Of a stretch of DNA of 64,000 nt, positions 46,967-56,547 are shown in pieces. The DNA is from Sneathiella glossodoripedis JCM 23214 (lineage in GTDB: Bacteria; Pseudomonadota; Alphaproteobacteria; Sneathiellales; Sneathiellaceae), in assembly GCF_000616095.1 (NCBI RefSeq), contig NZ_BAMS01000001.1:992001-1056000 (forward strand), read 5' to 3'. Positions within the stretch are counted from its first letter, which is position 1. Each line of letters opens with the position of its first letter. Below the pieces are notes generated by a model. The model had not been told where the DNA came from and searched no databases. It saw only the letters and a list, made by a program, of their open reading frames with translations. The translations under genes were made by a program, and so were the position numbers.

Positions 46967-47063
46967 AGCCCTACCCCACTGATTGGTTCAATGCAGGCAG
47001 GTTATCAACTAAAAGAACATTAGAAAACAAAAATATAAATGAGTGGGCTAAGGGGTATGAGTT

Positions 47064-47996
47064 TCAAAGAAACTTTAAAGTGGCGTTGATGACGTCGGGG
47101 TCGATCAGAATACGGTTATGGCCAAGACCTCTCGTCTTGATGAGTTTCGCGCCGCGCCACTTGGCAAGAATGTTTTCACTCTGATTAAAAGGGACCAGCG
47201 GATCTTTTTCATCGTGAAAGAACAGAGCCGGGAGCGTGAAGTTTTTCGCCAGATTGGATCCTTTAACGTCTTCGAAGGGTAAACCGTAGTCTCTAACAAC
47301 CATTTCTTCGGTTAGCGCGATCACGGGCTTGCTAAAGCCAAGCATGCGACCCATGCCATACAAATGTGCCTTGAGATCTTCGGGCGGCGCCAAATAGACA
47401 ACTTTTCCAGCTTGCAAGCCTAATGAAAGAGCGAAGCTCGTGGTTGCACACCCATTGGAATGAGCGATAATGCCATGAAGTTGACCCAGATGATCCCCAA
47501 TTTTTTTAATAGCTCTTGCAAGGTCAGGAAAGGCGGCGCGTTTGCCATCTGCTTGGCCATGTGCAGGCAGGTCGCATATGACAGCTCTGTAACCAGCTTT
47601 GGTGAGGGGGGCGATAAAATCAGTCATTTGGCTACCTCTGCCTGACATACCATGAACAAGCAGGATCGTTGGACCGTTTCCAAAACTGTAAAGGGGCAGG
47701 CGTTGGCCGTCTGCGAATTCCAGCCAATCCATCTCTCCTTGCTGCAAAACGGTTTTTTGGCTCGGTTTAGCCGCCATGGGCAGGGGGGTGTCAAAAATAA
47801 CACGATATCGTTTTGCTGCCTTTTTGGGCATAAGCTGCGATTGAAACTTGTTAAAGAGAACAAGCGCTGCCAACGCCAGACCAGGTTTTTTCTTTTTGGA
47901 AGGCTTGTTTACACGGTTCGTTGATTTATCAATCACCTCAGGCAGGTCCAGAATTTGGCTGAATTCTTCGGGGGTTATGGGGGCAGTAATGGTCAT
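47064..47996 (-). CDS. Alpha/beta-hydrolase
   Basis: 310 aa from the ATG at 47996 with GGAG 7 bases upstream. N-terminal basic region, then a typical core: ILLVHGMSGRGSQM (oxyanion loop), nucleophile elbow AHSNGCA, FFHDEKDPLVPFNQ (acid) and the final GLGHNRIL histidine. Substrate unknown. Divergent from an HxlR regulator across a gap with two palindromes. Confidence 0.85.
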   Translation of the reverse strand: MTITAPITPEEFSQILDLPEVIDKSTNRVNKPSKKKKPGLALAALVLFNKFQSQLMPKKAAKRYRVIFDTPLPMAAKPSQKTVLQQGEMDWLEFADGQRLPLYSFGNGPTILLVHGMSGRGSQMTDFIAPLTKAGYRAVICDLPAHGQADGKRAAFPDLARAIKKIGDHLGQLHGIIAHSNGCATTSFALSLGLQAGKVVYLAPPEDLKAHLYGMGRMLGFSKPVIALTEEMVVRDYGLPFEDVKGSNLAKNFTLPALFFHDEKDPLVPFNQSENILAKWRGAKLIKTRGLGHNRILIDPDVINATLKFL

Positions 47997-48016
47997 GGGG
48001 CGCTCCAACTCTAGTA

Positions 48017-48062
48017 AGTTCTAAAAAAGAACTATGTATATTTAAGTTCCCTTTTGGAACTT
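48017..48062. promoter_or_regulatory. Two palindromic operator candidates between the hydrolase and HxlR genes
   Basis: AGTTC-N7-GAACT at 48017-48033 and AAGTTCC-N5-GGAACTT at 48044-48062, centres 28 bases apart. The shared half-site AGTTC points to one dimeric regulator binding twice. The likely factor is the adjacent HxlR protein, whose gene starts 25 bases after the second site. Confidence 0.65.
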
Positions 48063-48086
48063 GTCAATATGTGTTAGGATGTCGCC

Positions 48087-48527
48087 ATGAAGTGGAATGA
48101 GCTTGAAAATGAATCCTGCCCGATCGCCAGAGCCCTGTCTGTTATCGGCGATCGCTGGACCTTATTGATAATAAGGGACTGTTTTATGGGGGTTACCCGG
48201 TTTGATCAGTTGCAGCGGAATATTGGGATGACCCGTCATGTTCTCGCGGACCGGCTCAAAAAACTTGTGGAGGCTGATGTACTCGAAAAACGCCCTTATC
48301 AGGAACGGCCTGTTCGCTATGAATATCTTTTGACACGAAAGGGTGCTTCCTTTTTTCCGGTACTCATGATGTTATTTTCATGGTCAGAAAAACATCTGCC
48401 TCATGACCAGGTCGCACCATATGAATTTCTGAATGCCGAAACAGGCCATAAAATTGAACCGGTTCTCTACGATGACAAAACCGGATCAAAGGTAGATGGG
48501 CGAAATATCATTCGAAAAGAAAATTGA
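48087..48527 (+). CDS. HxlR-type winged-helix transcriptional regulator
   Basis: 146 aa. N-terminal CPIARALSVIGDRWTLLIIRD is diagnostic, with the redox-sensitive-type Cys11. Then GVTRFDQLQRNIGM (recognition region) and YEYLLTRKGASFFPVL. HxlR proteins sense aldehydes, thiol stress or small ligands. It probably controls the divergent hydrolase and itself. Convergent with hmuV. Confidence 0.88.
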   Translation: MKWNELENESCPIARALSVIGDRWTLLIIRDCFMGVTRFDQLQRNIGMTRHVLADRLKKLVEADVLEKRPYQERPVRYEYLLTRKGASFFPVLMMLFSWSEKHLPHDQVAPYEFLNAETGHKIEPVLYDDKTGSKVDGRNIIRKEN

Positions 48528-48535
48528 TTGGATGA

Positions 48536-49273
48536 TCAAAGTTTAATCCGTTCGGGTTCGACATCATACAAATTGCTGATGATGTGAGGAGACATAATTT
48601 CGCTCGCCAATCCTTCATTAAAAACAGAGCCATTTTGAAGCAGCAGAACACGATCGCAGACCTGACGGGCCAGTTGTAGATCATGAAGAACAACTATGAT
48701 TGTGTAGTTCTTTTTTATGGTCAAGGCGCGGCAAATATCGAAAAGCATAAACTGGTGTTTTAGGTCCAGCGCTGATGTTGGCTCATCCAGCAGCAAAAGA
48801 GCGTTGTCACTCTCCCAAATTTGAGCCAGCACTCTTGCAAGATGGACACGCTGTTGTTCCCCACCGGATAGCGAAGAAATCTGTCGGTCCCTTAATAAAT
48901 GGGTTTGAGTAAGCTTTAGCGCCGCATCGACGATTTTCTGATCATGTGTTGAATGAAAACTGTCAGGACCATTTCTGCCCATTGAAGCTATTTCGTGGAC
49001 TTTGAAGGGGAAGTTGAACGTAATTTGCTGGGTAAGGACAGCACGCAATTTTGCGAGTTCTTTTAGTGAATAGTCTTTCAAACGCAGATGATTGAAATAG
49101 ATGTCACCGGAGGTTGGGGCTTGGAAGCCTGCCAGGCATTTTAACAAAGTTGATTTTCCTGCACCATTGGGACCAAGAATTCCGAGTATTTCTCCAGCTT
49201 CTGCCTTAACCGTAATGTTTTGTAAAATTTCGGTTTTGCCGGATTTGAACGAAAGGTTTTGAGCGGAAATCAT
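48536..49273 (-). CDS. hmuV: Heme ABC transporter, ATPase
   Basis: 245 aa. Walker A GPNGAGKSTLLKCLAG, signature SLSGGEQQRVHLARVL, Walker B LLLLDEPTSALD. Last gene of the heme operon. Its first base touches the last base of hmuU. Powers transfer of heme through HmuU into the cytoplasm. Confidence 0.92.
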   Translation of the reverse strand: MISAQNLSFKSGKTEILQNITVKAEAGEILGILGPNGAGKSTLLKCLAGFQAPTSGDIYFNHLRLKDYSLKELAKLRAVLTQQITFNFPFKVHEIASMGRNGPDSFHSTHDQKIVDAALKLTQTHLLRDRQISSLSGGEQQRVHLARVLAQIWESDNALLLLDEPTSALDLKHQFMLFDICRALTIKKNYTIIVVLHDLQLARQVCDRVLLLQNGSVFNEGLASEIMSPHIISNLYDVEPERIKL

Positions 49274-50316
49274 TACACTTGCCCTTTGCTGTGACGTATC
49301 AATAACCAGATAAAAAATGGCCCGCCAACAAGGCTGGTTATAATTCCGACGGGCATTTCAGTCGGAGATAAAGCCGTTCTTGCAATCGTATCTGCCAGTA
49401 ATAGCAGGGCGCCACCAAATAACGCCGATGCTGGCATTAGGAGGCGGTTATCTGCACCCAGCATAAGGCGGATCAAGTGAGGTACGACCAAGCCTACAAA
49501 ACCAATAATGCCGCTTACCGATACTGCGGCCCCTACACATAGTGCCGCGCAAATTACGACAATACGTTTAAGCCTATTCACATCAATGCCGGTATAGGTC
49601 GCGTTTTCTTCGCCCAGCAATAAAACATTCAACTCCTTCGCTTTACTGGAAAGCAAAAAGACGCAGGGTAGAACCAGTGTGGCTGTTACCAGAACTGGTG
49701 TCCACAAAGCTCCCCCCAGACTTCCCATGGTCCAAAAAGAGATTTCTCTTAATTGTTGATCCGTTGATAAGAAGCTCATCAAGCCGGTCCCCGCAAAGGT
49801 GAGGGCGTTAATCGCTATCCCGGCCAGCAGCATATGAGTTACCGAAAACACACCTGAAATTCGCGCAAGCCGTAAAATAATCAGTGATGTTACGATGCCT
49901 CCTGCAAAAGCGGCAAAGCTCATTGTATAGAGCCCCATGAAACTGATCAGTTGCCCCGCAAAAACAATAACTGTCGCAACACATACTGCTGCTCCTCCCG
50001 TAATCCCGATAAGTGTCGGATCGGCAAGCGGGTTTCTAAAAAGGCCTTGCATGGCGGCACCGGACACACCAAGCGCTGCGCCAACTATGATCGCTAATAG
50101 AATTCTGGGAAGACGAATATTGAAAAGAACAGATAATTCAAAGTTATCCAGTTTCGCTGATAACAGTTTAACTAGAGGAATTTGTACCGCCCCTTGTGTT
50201 GCCGCGACCAGAGAGATCATTATCAGGATAATGGTCAACAGTAAGAGTATGCCTGTATAAGAGATCGTGCGAGGAGAATTATGGCTCAGAGGCGGGCGAC
50301 GAAGAAGTGAAATCAT
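49273..50316 (-). CDS. hmuU: Heme ABC transporter, permease
   Basis: 347 aa FecCD/BtuC-type permease with about ten helices. Motifs: LPRILLAIIVGAALGVSGAAM, NPLADPTLIG, FVGLVVPHLIRLMLGAD and the final GIITSLVGGPFFIWLL. Overlaps hmuT by 4 bases. Confidence 0.92.
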   Translation of the reverse strand: MISLLRRPPLSHNSPRTISYTGILLLLTIILIMISLVAATQGAVQIPLVKLLSAKLDNFELSVLFNIRLPRILLAIIVGAALGVSGAAMQGLFRNPLADPTLIGITGGAAVCVATVIVFAGQLISFMGLYTMSFAAFAGGIVTSLIILRLARISGVFSVTHMLLAGIAINALTFAGTGLMSFLSTDQQLREISFWTMGSLGGALWTPVLVTATLVLPCVFLLSSKAKELNVLLLGEENATYTGIDVNRLKRIVVICAALCVGAAVSVSGIIGFVGLVVPHLIRLMLGADNRLLMPASALFGGALLLLADTIARTALSPTEMPVGIITSLVGGPFFIWLLIRHSKGQV

Positions 50317-51149
50317 TTTTGGAATAATTTCCCGTTTAACTCAATCGCTGCATCAGCAGTCCGCGGACCAAAGCCCAATAATAAAAGAGCATCCATCGTA
50401 ACGATGTTGCGAGCCTTTCCTGCTGGTGTCAGGGCCATTCCTGGCAGCTCTAACAGTTTGTCAGTACCTCCGATTTGCTGCAAAGTTTGTTCTGAAACCA
50501 ATAGCACGTCTGGGGCAAGGTTGGCGGCCGACTCCGGCGTAAGTGGTTTATAACGAATGAAGTTTTGCGCAACATTTTCACCCCCCGCCAGAGCGATAAT
50601 GGCATCCGCCGAAGTTTCTCTACCCGCAACCATTGGCGAACTTGCACCATGGTTCATCAAGAACAGAACTCTCGGTGTTTTAGTCTGATTGGATTTGGTC
50701 GATGCAAGTTTTTCAAGCTTGTAATCCAGTTGTTTCACCAGTTTGTTTGCGGCATCCGGTACCTTCAAAAGTGTCCCGATTTGCAAAATATTGTCTTTGA
50801 CATCCGCAATAGTTTTGGCTGCTTTGATTTCATGCAAAGAAACACCGGTGGCTTTTAATTGCTTCAGCACTGTCGGAGGACCTGAATCTTCACTTGCAAG
50901 GATCATTGAAGGTTTTAAGGAAAGAATGCCTTCACTGGATAAGGCGCGCATGTATCCCACTTTAGGTAACTGGGCGGCTGCTGCCGGAAAATAGCTTGTC
51001 GTATCACTGCCGACCAGTAATTCCCCTTTTTCCAATGCGTATATTGTCTCCGTTACCGATCCGCCAATGGAGATAACACGGTCCTCGGCAACAGCGGGAA
51101 TGGATAGAAACGATAATGTAGCAACTATCAGGGGAATTAGCTTTTTCAT
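50313..51149 (-). CDS. hmuT: Periplasmic heme-binding protein
   Basis: 278 aa. Signal peptide ends IPAVAEDR. Cluster A-2-type binding protein: ISIGGSVTETIYALEKG, SSEGILSLKPSMILASEDSG and the GLMLGF-like end MDALLLLGFGPRT. Tyr and His candidate ligands are not individually assigned. Hands heme to HmuUV. Overlaps exbD by 4 bases. Confidence 0.9.
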   Translation of the reverse strand: MKKLIPLIVATLSFLSIPAVAEDRVISIGGSVTETIYALEKGELLVGSDTTSYFPAAAAQLPKVGYMRALSSEGILSLKPSMILASEDSGPPTVLKQLKATGVSLHEIKAAKTIADVKDNILQIGTLLKVPDAANKLVKQLDYKLEKLASTKSNQTKTPRVLFLMNHGASSPMVAGRETSADAIIALAGGENVAQNFIRYKPLTPESAANLAPDVLLVSEQTLQQIGGTDKLLELPGMALTPAGKARNIVTMDALLLLGFGPRTADAAIELNGKLFQK

Positions 51150-51574
51150 TTGGGGGTATCCGATTTCATCAAAATATTCGCGGTATTTATTCCAAGGGAT
51201 TGTAGATATGTCAGAACAGGCAAAAGCCGTTCTATTGGAGTGGATTTGTCACCGGCTATGATCAGATTCTGCATCTGATCCTCTTGGCTTCTTATCTTCA
51301 GGGTTGACTTCAAGGCATCCAAAGAAGCAAAGGTTTCACCATCCAAAGCATATCCATTGGGCCTTATTTCCAGCACTATCTGATTGTTGGCTGGGCGCGA
51401 GACTGTTGCTTCTTTTCCGCCTTCTGGAAGAGTCAGATCCAGTGATCGATAGACTGCTCCCGCCGTCAGAATGAAAAAAACCAGCAAGATAAAGAGTATA
51501 TCGAGCAAGGTCGTAAGATCTGGCAAGAAACTGACATCGTCGTTGCCCTCAGCCTGCTGGTGCACATTGATCAT
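51146..51574 (-). CDS. exbD: ExbD biopolymer transport protein
   Basis: 142 aa. One N-terminal transmembrane helix preceded by FLPDLTTLLDILFILLVFF, which holds the proton-pathway Asp. A periplasmic domain follows. With ExbB it energises TonB for the heme receptor. Overlaps exbB by 4 bases. Confidence 0.9.
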   Translation of the reverse strand: MINVHQQAEGNDDVSFLPDLTTLLDILFILLVFFILTAGAVYRSLDLTLPEGGKEATVSRPANNQIVLEIRPNGYALDGETFASLDALKSTLKIRSQEDQMQNLIIAGDKSTPIERLLPVLTYLQSLGINTANILMKSDTPK

Positions 51575-52176
51575 GAGGCAAGCCTGTCTTCCAGATTGCG
51601 GCGAGCGGCGGAGCTTTCATTTATTCTAGTTTGTTCCAGCTCCATTTGAATGGACTGAGAATTCAAGCGAGATGTTAGCGCGTTTGAAAGTAACTGCTTC
51701 CATGCTGCAAAAAGGCCAGCACTCACGATTGCAGGTAATGCTACAATTAGCCCCGCGGCTGTTGTCAACAGCGCTTCCCAAAGCCCATCGGCAATGAGGT
51801 TGGGAGTGACAGGTCCTTCGGTGACTGCAATTACCTGAAAGGCGGAAATAATCCCCAAAATCGTACCGAGCAAACCTAACAGAGGTGCTATTGCCGCGAG
51901 GAGCCTGAGACTGCCTATACCTCGTGAGAATTTTGAGGTTATACGGCTGAGTTCAAGCGATATAATTTCATCACGTAAGTCTTTCGGTGTTTCCCGATGC
52001 TGATGCAGGATATGACTGAGCTTTCTGAATTGCTTATGGCTCCCCATTCCGTGAAGTGCGAAGAAGCTGAACCTTTCCAGAATAAGTAACAGAGTAAAAA
52101 GAGAGCAGGCCAATAGTGGCCAGCCCATTACACCCAGCTTGTCAAAATCTTCAGGAAGTAACTGCTCAAGCGGCAT
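51571..52176 (-). CDS. exbB: ExbB/MotA-TolQ type proton channel protein
   Basis: 201 aa with three hydrophobic helices. The GLLGTILGIISAFQVIA and LWEALLTTAAGLIVALPAI segments are the conserved channel helices. Overlaps hmuS by 11 bases. Confidence 0.88.
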   Translation of the reverse strand: MPLEQLLPEDFDKLGVMGWPLLACSLFTLLLILERFSFFALHGMGSHKQFRKLSHILHQHRETPKDLRDEIISLELSRITSKFSRGIGSLRLLAAIAPLLGLLGTILGIISAFQVIAVTEGPVTPNLIADGLWEALLTTAAGLIVALPAIVSAGLFAAWKQLLSNALTSRLNSQSIQMELEQTRINESSAARRNLEDRLAS

Positions 52177-53236
52177 TCGCTACTCCACCTTCGGGGATCT
52201 CTGAAATAATGTCTCGCCACAACTCAAGTTCGCTCTCGCCGGGTTTGCGTTTGCCAAAGAAAGTGGCAATTATTTCACCTTCAGCGTCAAAAACTTCCAG
52301 AGCAGTGACAATTCCGTCCTCAGTTGGTTTCCGGGTGACCCAAGAGCTGGCAATTTTACTTTCATCCAGATGAAGGTTGAACATGGGATCCAAGACATTG
52401 AACCAGTTGTCAAACTCAACAAGCTTTTTAACGGGCCCGGTATGGATTTGAATGCATCCACGATTTCCGACAAAAACCATGATTTCGCAATTGTAGTCGC
52501 GTGCTTTCTCTAATACGGTACGCGCGGCATTTGTGCCGACTTGTTTGGCAAAGTCCTCTCCGATTTTACGAAACCCTTGCTCACGACCAACGCCAAATTT
52601 TCGCAGCATTGGGAAAAAATCATGCGTATCTTTGAGGTTTTCCCAAGCGTTTCGAAATCCGTCCCAGTCAATTTCTTCGTCAGGTTTTTCAGCTGCCTTT
52701 TCTGCATAGGCTTCAATTTCCATTAACCGGGACTGATCGTCAGATCGAAAATCGTCTACTAGCGAGTCAAAGGCTGATTTTTCTGATTTATTTGTCAGAT
52801 ATATTTTGTGAATAGCAGTTCCTGATTTGTCAAAAAACTGAACGCTGTGGCGTTCGCCTGCTTTGCTTTGCTCGCTAACGGCAAAACAATGGCTCCAGTG
52901 TGTCATGAAAAGGCGGAGGTCAATGTCGGGATTTACAAACAGGCCCGTTTTCATCTGCCCATGTGTAAAAAATTTAGGGTTTTCGTAGACACCTTTGCGC
53001 TCATGTACGCAGCTTTCATTGCGTGTTAGCGCCATAACCTCACCAAGTTTTTGAATTTCAGTGAGAATTTTTTCAGGCTCATTTCGTAGTCGAATGATCT
53101 TTGGGCCAACCCCGCTTGCTAATAGTTCCCCTTCTGATACACCTAATTCAACTGCGGCATTTCGAATACGTAAGTCTGGCTTTTCTGCTTTTAGGTCTGC
53201 GTATCTTTGCGCCAGTTCGTTGATTGCGTCGCTCAT
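52166..53236 (-). CDS. hmuS: Hemin-degrading/heme-trafficking protein HmuS
   Basis: 356 aa from the ATG at 53236, with GAGGAAG upstream. Two related halves of about 170 residues, typical of HmuS/ChuS: KVMALTRNE-like MALTRNESCVHE in the first and QIHTGPVKKLVEFDNWFNVL in the second. Cytoplasmic; carries or degrades the imported heme to release iron. Confidence 0.9.
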   Translation of the reverse strand: MSDAINELAQRYADLKAEKPDLRIRNAAVELGVSEGELLASGVGPKIIRLRNEPEKILTEIQKLGEVMALTRNESCVHERKGVYENPKFFTHGQMKTGLFVNPDIDLRLFMTHWSHCFAVSEQSKAGERHSVQFFDKSGTAIHKIYLTNKSEKSAFDSLVDDFRSDDQSRLMEIEAYAEKAAEKPDEEIDWDGFRNAWENLKDTHDFFPMLRKFGVGREQGFRKIGEDFAKQVGTNAARTVLEKARDYNCEIMVFVGNRGCIQIHTGPVKKLVEFDNWFNVLDPMFNLHLDESKIASSWVTRKPTEDGIVTALEVFDAEGEIIATFFGKRKPGESELELWRDIISEIPEGGVANAA

Positions 53237-53251
53237 GTCTTCCTCATTCAA

Positions 53252-54175
53252 TCAATTAATTACAAATCTAACGGGGACTCGAACCCAGCTAGAGACTTTC
53301 TGTCCATTTTGTACCAGCGGTTCAAATTCCCACTTCTTCACTGCGGCCAAAGCGGCTTTGTCCAGCAGTCGATACCCCGACGATTGTTCAACCTTTAACT
53401 CACCAGGCCTTCCACTGGGCTCCACCAATGCGTTAAGCATTACTGTGCCCTGTTGCCCAAGTTCATAAGCTCTTCGCGGATAGGACGGTGCTACCTGCCG
53501 TCGATAATTTGCTTCGTGAACAACTGTTGAAGCGCTATTACCCTTGTTTTTATCCAAGGAATTGGCTTTAAGCGAAGAAGGTGAATTCTCTTGTTGATCT
53601 GAATTTGATACCGTTTCAGTCACTGGATTATCTGTTGCTGTTTCTGGTTCAGGTTTATCAGCTATGCGAGTTTCAGCTTTTTGCGTAATGACAGGGGAAG
53701 GCTGCGGTAAGCTGGTTTTTTTTCCTAGGCTTCTTGGTTTGGGTACAGGGATCGGATCACGTTTATCCTGTTTGGTAACCTGCGGTATTTGATCTTTGGA
53801 ATTTGTAAGTGGTTCTGTTTTCTTAACTGTTTCTTTGACAGCTTCAGGAACGGCCAGAACTTCAAGCTGTGCCGTTTCGATTTCTTCAAATTTCGGCAGG
53901 TTCCGCGGACTTGTCGCTGACGTCTTTGTGGGTTCAGGGTCGGCAGATATACTGTCACTTTGTGTTGCTGGCGGCGCAGGGGGTGTTCGGGGGCTGCTTT
54001 GTGGTGCTGCTAGGGTGCTTAAGGAAATACGAAGCTGTTGGACAACAGGTTTTTCGAATGAAGTCCGGTTGAGCGTAAGATAATTGAACAAAAATAAATG
54101 CGCGATGAGCGACAGGGCGATCAGACCGCCCCATCTCACAACTTCGCGAATATCCAAGTCCCGTTCAGCTACCAT
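53252..54175 (-). CDS. tonB: TonB energy-transducing protein
   Basis: 307 aa. N-terminal membrane anchor (LIALSLIAHLFLFNYL), a long Pro/Glu/Lys-rich periplasmic linker, and the C-terminal TonB domain with SYPRRAYELGQQGTVML and LLDKAALAAVKKWEF. Dedicated to the heme receptor by position. Overlaps the receptor 3' end by 7 bases. Confidence 0.9.
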   Translation of the reverse strand: MVAERDLDIREVVRWGGLIALSLIAHLFLFNYLTLNRTSFEKPVVQQLRISLSTLAAPQSSPRTPPAPPATQSDSISADPEPTKTSATSPRNLPKFEEIETAQLEVLAVPEAVKETVKKTEPLTNSKDQIPQVTKQDKRDPIPVPKPRSLGKKTSLPQPSPVITQKAETRIADKPEPETATDNPVTETVSNSDQQENSPSSLKANSLDKNKGNSASTVVHEANYRRQVAPSYPRRAYELGQQGTVMLNALVEPSGRPGELKVEQSSGYRLLDKAALAAVKKWEFEPLVQNGQKVSSWVRVPVRFVIN

Positions 54176-56198
54176 TTAAGAGTTACCCTTGCACCGAAAT
54201 TGATGCCTTCTTCTGGTAGGGTCGCGAACCGTTTCGTATAGTATTTGTCGAAGACGTTCTCGATCCCCAAATCCACGGTCAAGTGTTTGAAGTCACCTTC
54301 AGTGGGGGCATATCGGTAATAAATGTCATGCACGCCGTACCCTGCAGTACTGTCCTCTCCGGAGCCCACATGATCATTTTCGGTCGCAAAGCGAGACCGC
54401 CAGCCAATGGTGGAAGAAATGCTTTCAAACTCGTAACTGAAATCAGTTGTTAAGGTGAGAGGGACATTGTTGGACAAATACTCGCCCGTGTCGTCGTCTT
54501 TCGCTTCGACATAGGCCAGTCCTGCTTTGGCCGTAAACTTATTGATTTGATACTCGCCTTCGAGCTCAGCACCCCAGAGAATGGCTTTATCAATATTCAG
54601 GTTTTCGGTTGTGCCGCCAAAAATATCAACTTCCTGAGTGATGAAATCTTCTCCGCGGCTATAGTGCCAGGCACCTTTAAATTTTAGCTGGTCATTATTT
54701 GCCGCCAGGCCTTCAAATTTGATACCGACACCGAGTTCCAGTGTGGTTACTGTCTCTGGCTTCAAATCCGGATTTGGAACAAAATTATTGTTTGGTATCG
54801 GGCCGCCGCCCGGAAAATGCTGCCCGCTCGGGTAAAGCTCCGTCATGTTCGGTGCGCGAAATGCTTGCGCGAGGCTACCAAAAAAGACCAGATCGTCTGT
54901 TGGCTTGTAACTCAATGCGAGTTTGGGGGAGATGGCACTTTCATTTTGGCTGTTACCAACGTTGTCTTCGCTGCGATATTGATCAAAGCGGACTGCTGGT
55001 ATGACAAGGAATGTGCCAACATTTGATGCGAGCTCAATTTCATCCTGAATATACAGGCCCCAGTTCAGAGCTTCGGCATCCGGAACGCCAGGCCTTGTGC
55101 CATCGCCAGTGGCGGTGCTGGATCCTTCCTGAACATCCCGGTAGATCTCAAACCCGTATGACAGCGTATGCGAATGGTCATCACTAAGCGCAAAAACGCT
55201 TTGATTATCGACCGTTAGGCCCGTCGTGTTCAGTTCCCGCACTTGGACTCGTCCGAGGTTTGCTCCGCTGATATCTTCTTCTTCAGTCTCTGTATCGTTG
55301 TAATAGGCGTGAATTTTCAGATTGAGCAGGTCATTATCCGGATTACTAAATTCATACCGGGCGCTGAACTGATGGTCATCAACGACCTTGTTGACTATGG
55401 GGTTGGACGAAGATATCCCGCCTGCACCATTGTTGGGCTCCTGCCCATCATTATTCAGCCCCTGATACTGTAATTTGAATGTGTGCCAGTCATTTAACGT
55501 ATAGCCCAGTTTGAAAAGTCCGGATACGACCTGATCATCAGTTTCCAGATCTTCTCCATCTCCGTCTCGGATATCACCTGATTTACGAAGCGCGAGACTT
55601 CCAAGGATATCCAGATTTTCGGTGCGGCCATAGACACTCGCACTTGAAGAGATTTCACCGTTGGCAGAGCGACCACGGAAACCGCCCATCGCGCCAAAAT
55701 TCTGGCCGGGGCGAAGCAAGTCTGAGGCGTCTTTGGTTTCGAATGCGACAACACCACCAATTCCGCCTCCCCCATAGATGGAGGATGCTGCACCCTTAAC
55801 AACTTCAACCTGTTTCATCAGGGCGGGATCAAAATAAAACCGTCCATCATGGGCGGATTCGTAATTTTGTCGCCGTCCATCCATCAGCGTAATGATGGCC
55901 TCTGCATCAAAGCCTCGAATTGTAACGGTTTGGCCGTTTCTGCGTGGACCATTAATCACATCAACACCCGGTGTCATTTTCAACAAGCCATCGGTGTCAT
56001 TTGCAAGTGCGTTACCTGCGGCGTCAGCTCGATGGTATTTACCATTGCCGGCACATCAAAGGTGGATTGTTCGCTTCGGGTTGCGTAGACCGTTACAGTA
56101 TCCAAAGTTTGCTTTGAACTCTGGGCCATTGCAGCGGTGGACAGAACGGTTGTTGTTAAAAGCGCAGCCGTAAAAGGCACGCAAGACAGACTTCGCAT
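54169..56198 (-). CDS. TonB-dependent heme receptor, frame broken after the signal peptide
   Basis: Outer-membrane receptor of the HmuR/HutA group. The 72-codon upstream ORF (ATG at 56198) gives a signal peptide and TonB-box-like TVTVYATRSEQSTFDVPAM, then goes out of frame at VNTIELTP (about 56025). The other frame reads ADAAGNALANDTDGLLKMTP and continues to a 22-strand-type barrel ending GARVTLKW. One added base joins them into 676 aa. Plug motifs GVDVINGPRRNGQTVTIRG and VEVVKGAASSIYG are intact. First large gene of the heme operon, after hemP. Confidence 0.87.
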
Positions 56199-56282
56199 GT
56201 TAATTCCTGTTGAGTGAATTAAGGCGATTGCTTGCTGCCTGGCGGGCCCAATGATGGGCTGGCTGGGTGGCTTGCTACTAAC

Positions 56283-56456
56283 CTACTTAGTTAAGATTAA
56301 TTTGCCGTTTCCCGTGAGCTGGAGTTTGTATTCAGACCCATTGTGCAAAATGCATAACTGTCGTGTGCATTCAAACAACTCTTTGCTGTCAATTTGATTA
56401 TTGACAACAGAGACACTGCGTATGCTCCTGTTTTGATCGACAGTTTGGGTACTCAT
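56283..56456 (-). CDS. hemP: Hemin uptake protein HemP
   Basis: 57 aa, starting MSTQTVDQNRSIRSV and ending in the diagnostic HNGSEYKLQLTGNGKLILTK. It is shorter than most gene callers report. HemP proteins accompany heme-uptake operons in proteobacteria, and in some alphaproteobacteria and Burkholderia they are needed for receptor expression, possibly as a transcription activator. It is the first gene of the heme unit, 84 bases before the receptor and about 55 bases after the Fur-like site. Confidence 0.88.
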   Translation of the reverse strand: MSTQTVDQNRSIRSVSVVNNQIDSKELFECTRQLCILHNGSEYKLQLTGNGKLILTK

Positions 56457-56511
56457 TCACTCATACTCACAAAATATCAGAAAACAGCCAACGTTTTCGT
56501 TTGCTATTAAG

Positions 56512-56542
56512 AATGATTATCAATTGCGTAAAATTGAGTCAA
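56512..56542 (-). promoter_or_regulatory. Iron-regulated promoter with Fur-box-like core (hemP/hmu operon)
   Basis: On the minus strand TTGACT (56537-56542) and TAATCA (56514-56519) are 17 bases apart. The -10 lies in TGATAATCATT (56512-56522), which matches the centre of the Fur consensus. Predicted transcript start is about 50 bases before hemP. Control by Fur or by Irr cannot be separated from sequence. Confidence 0.65.
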
Positions 56543-56547
56543 GTGAA

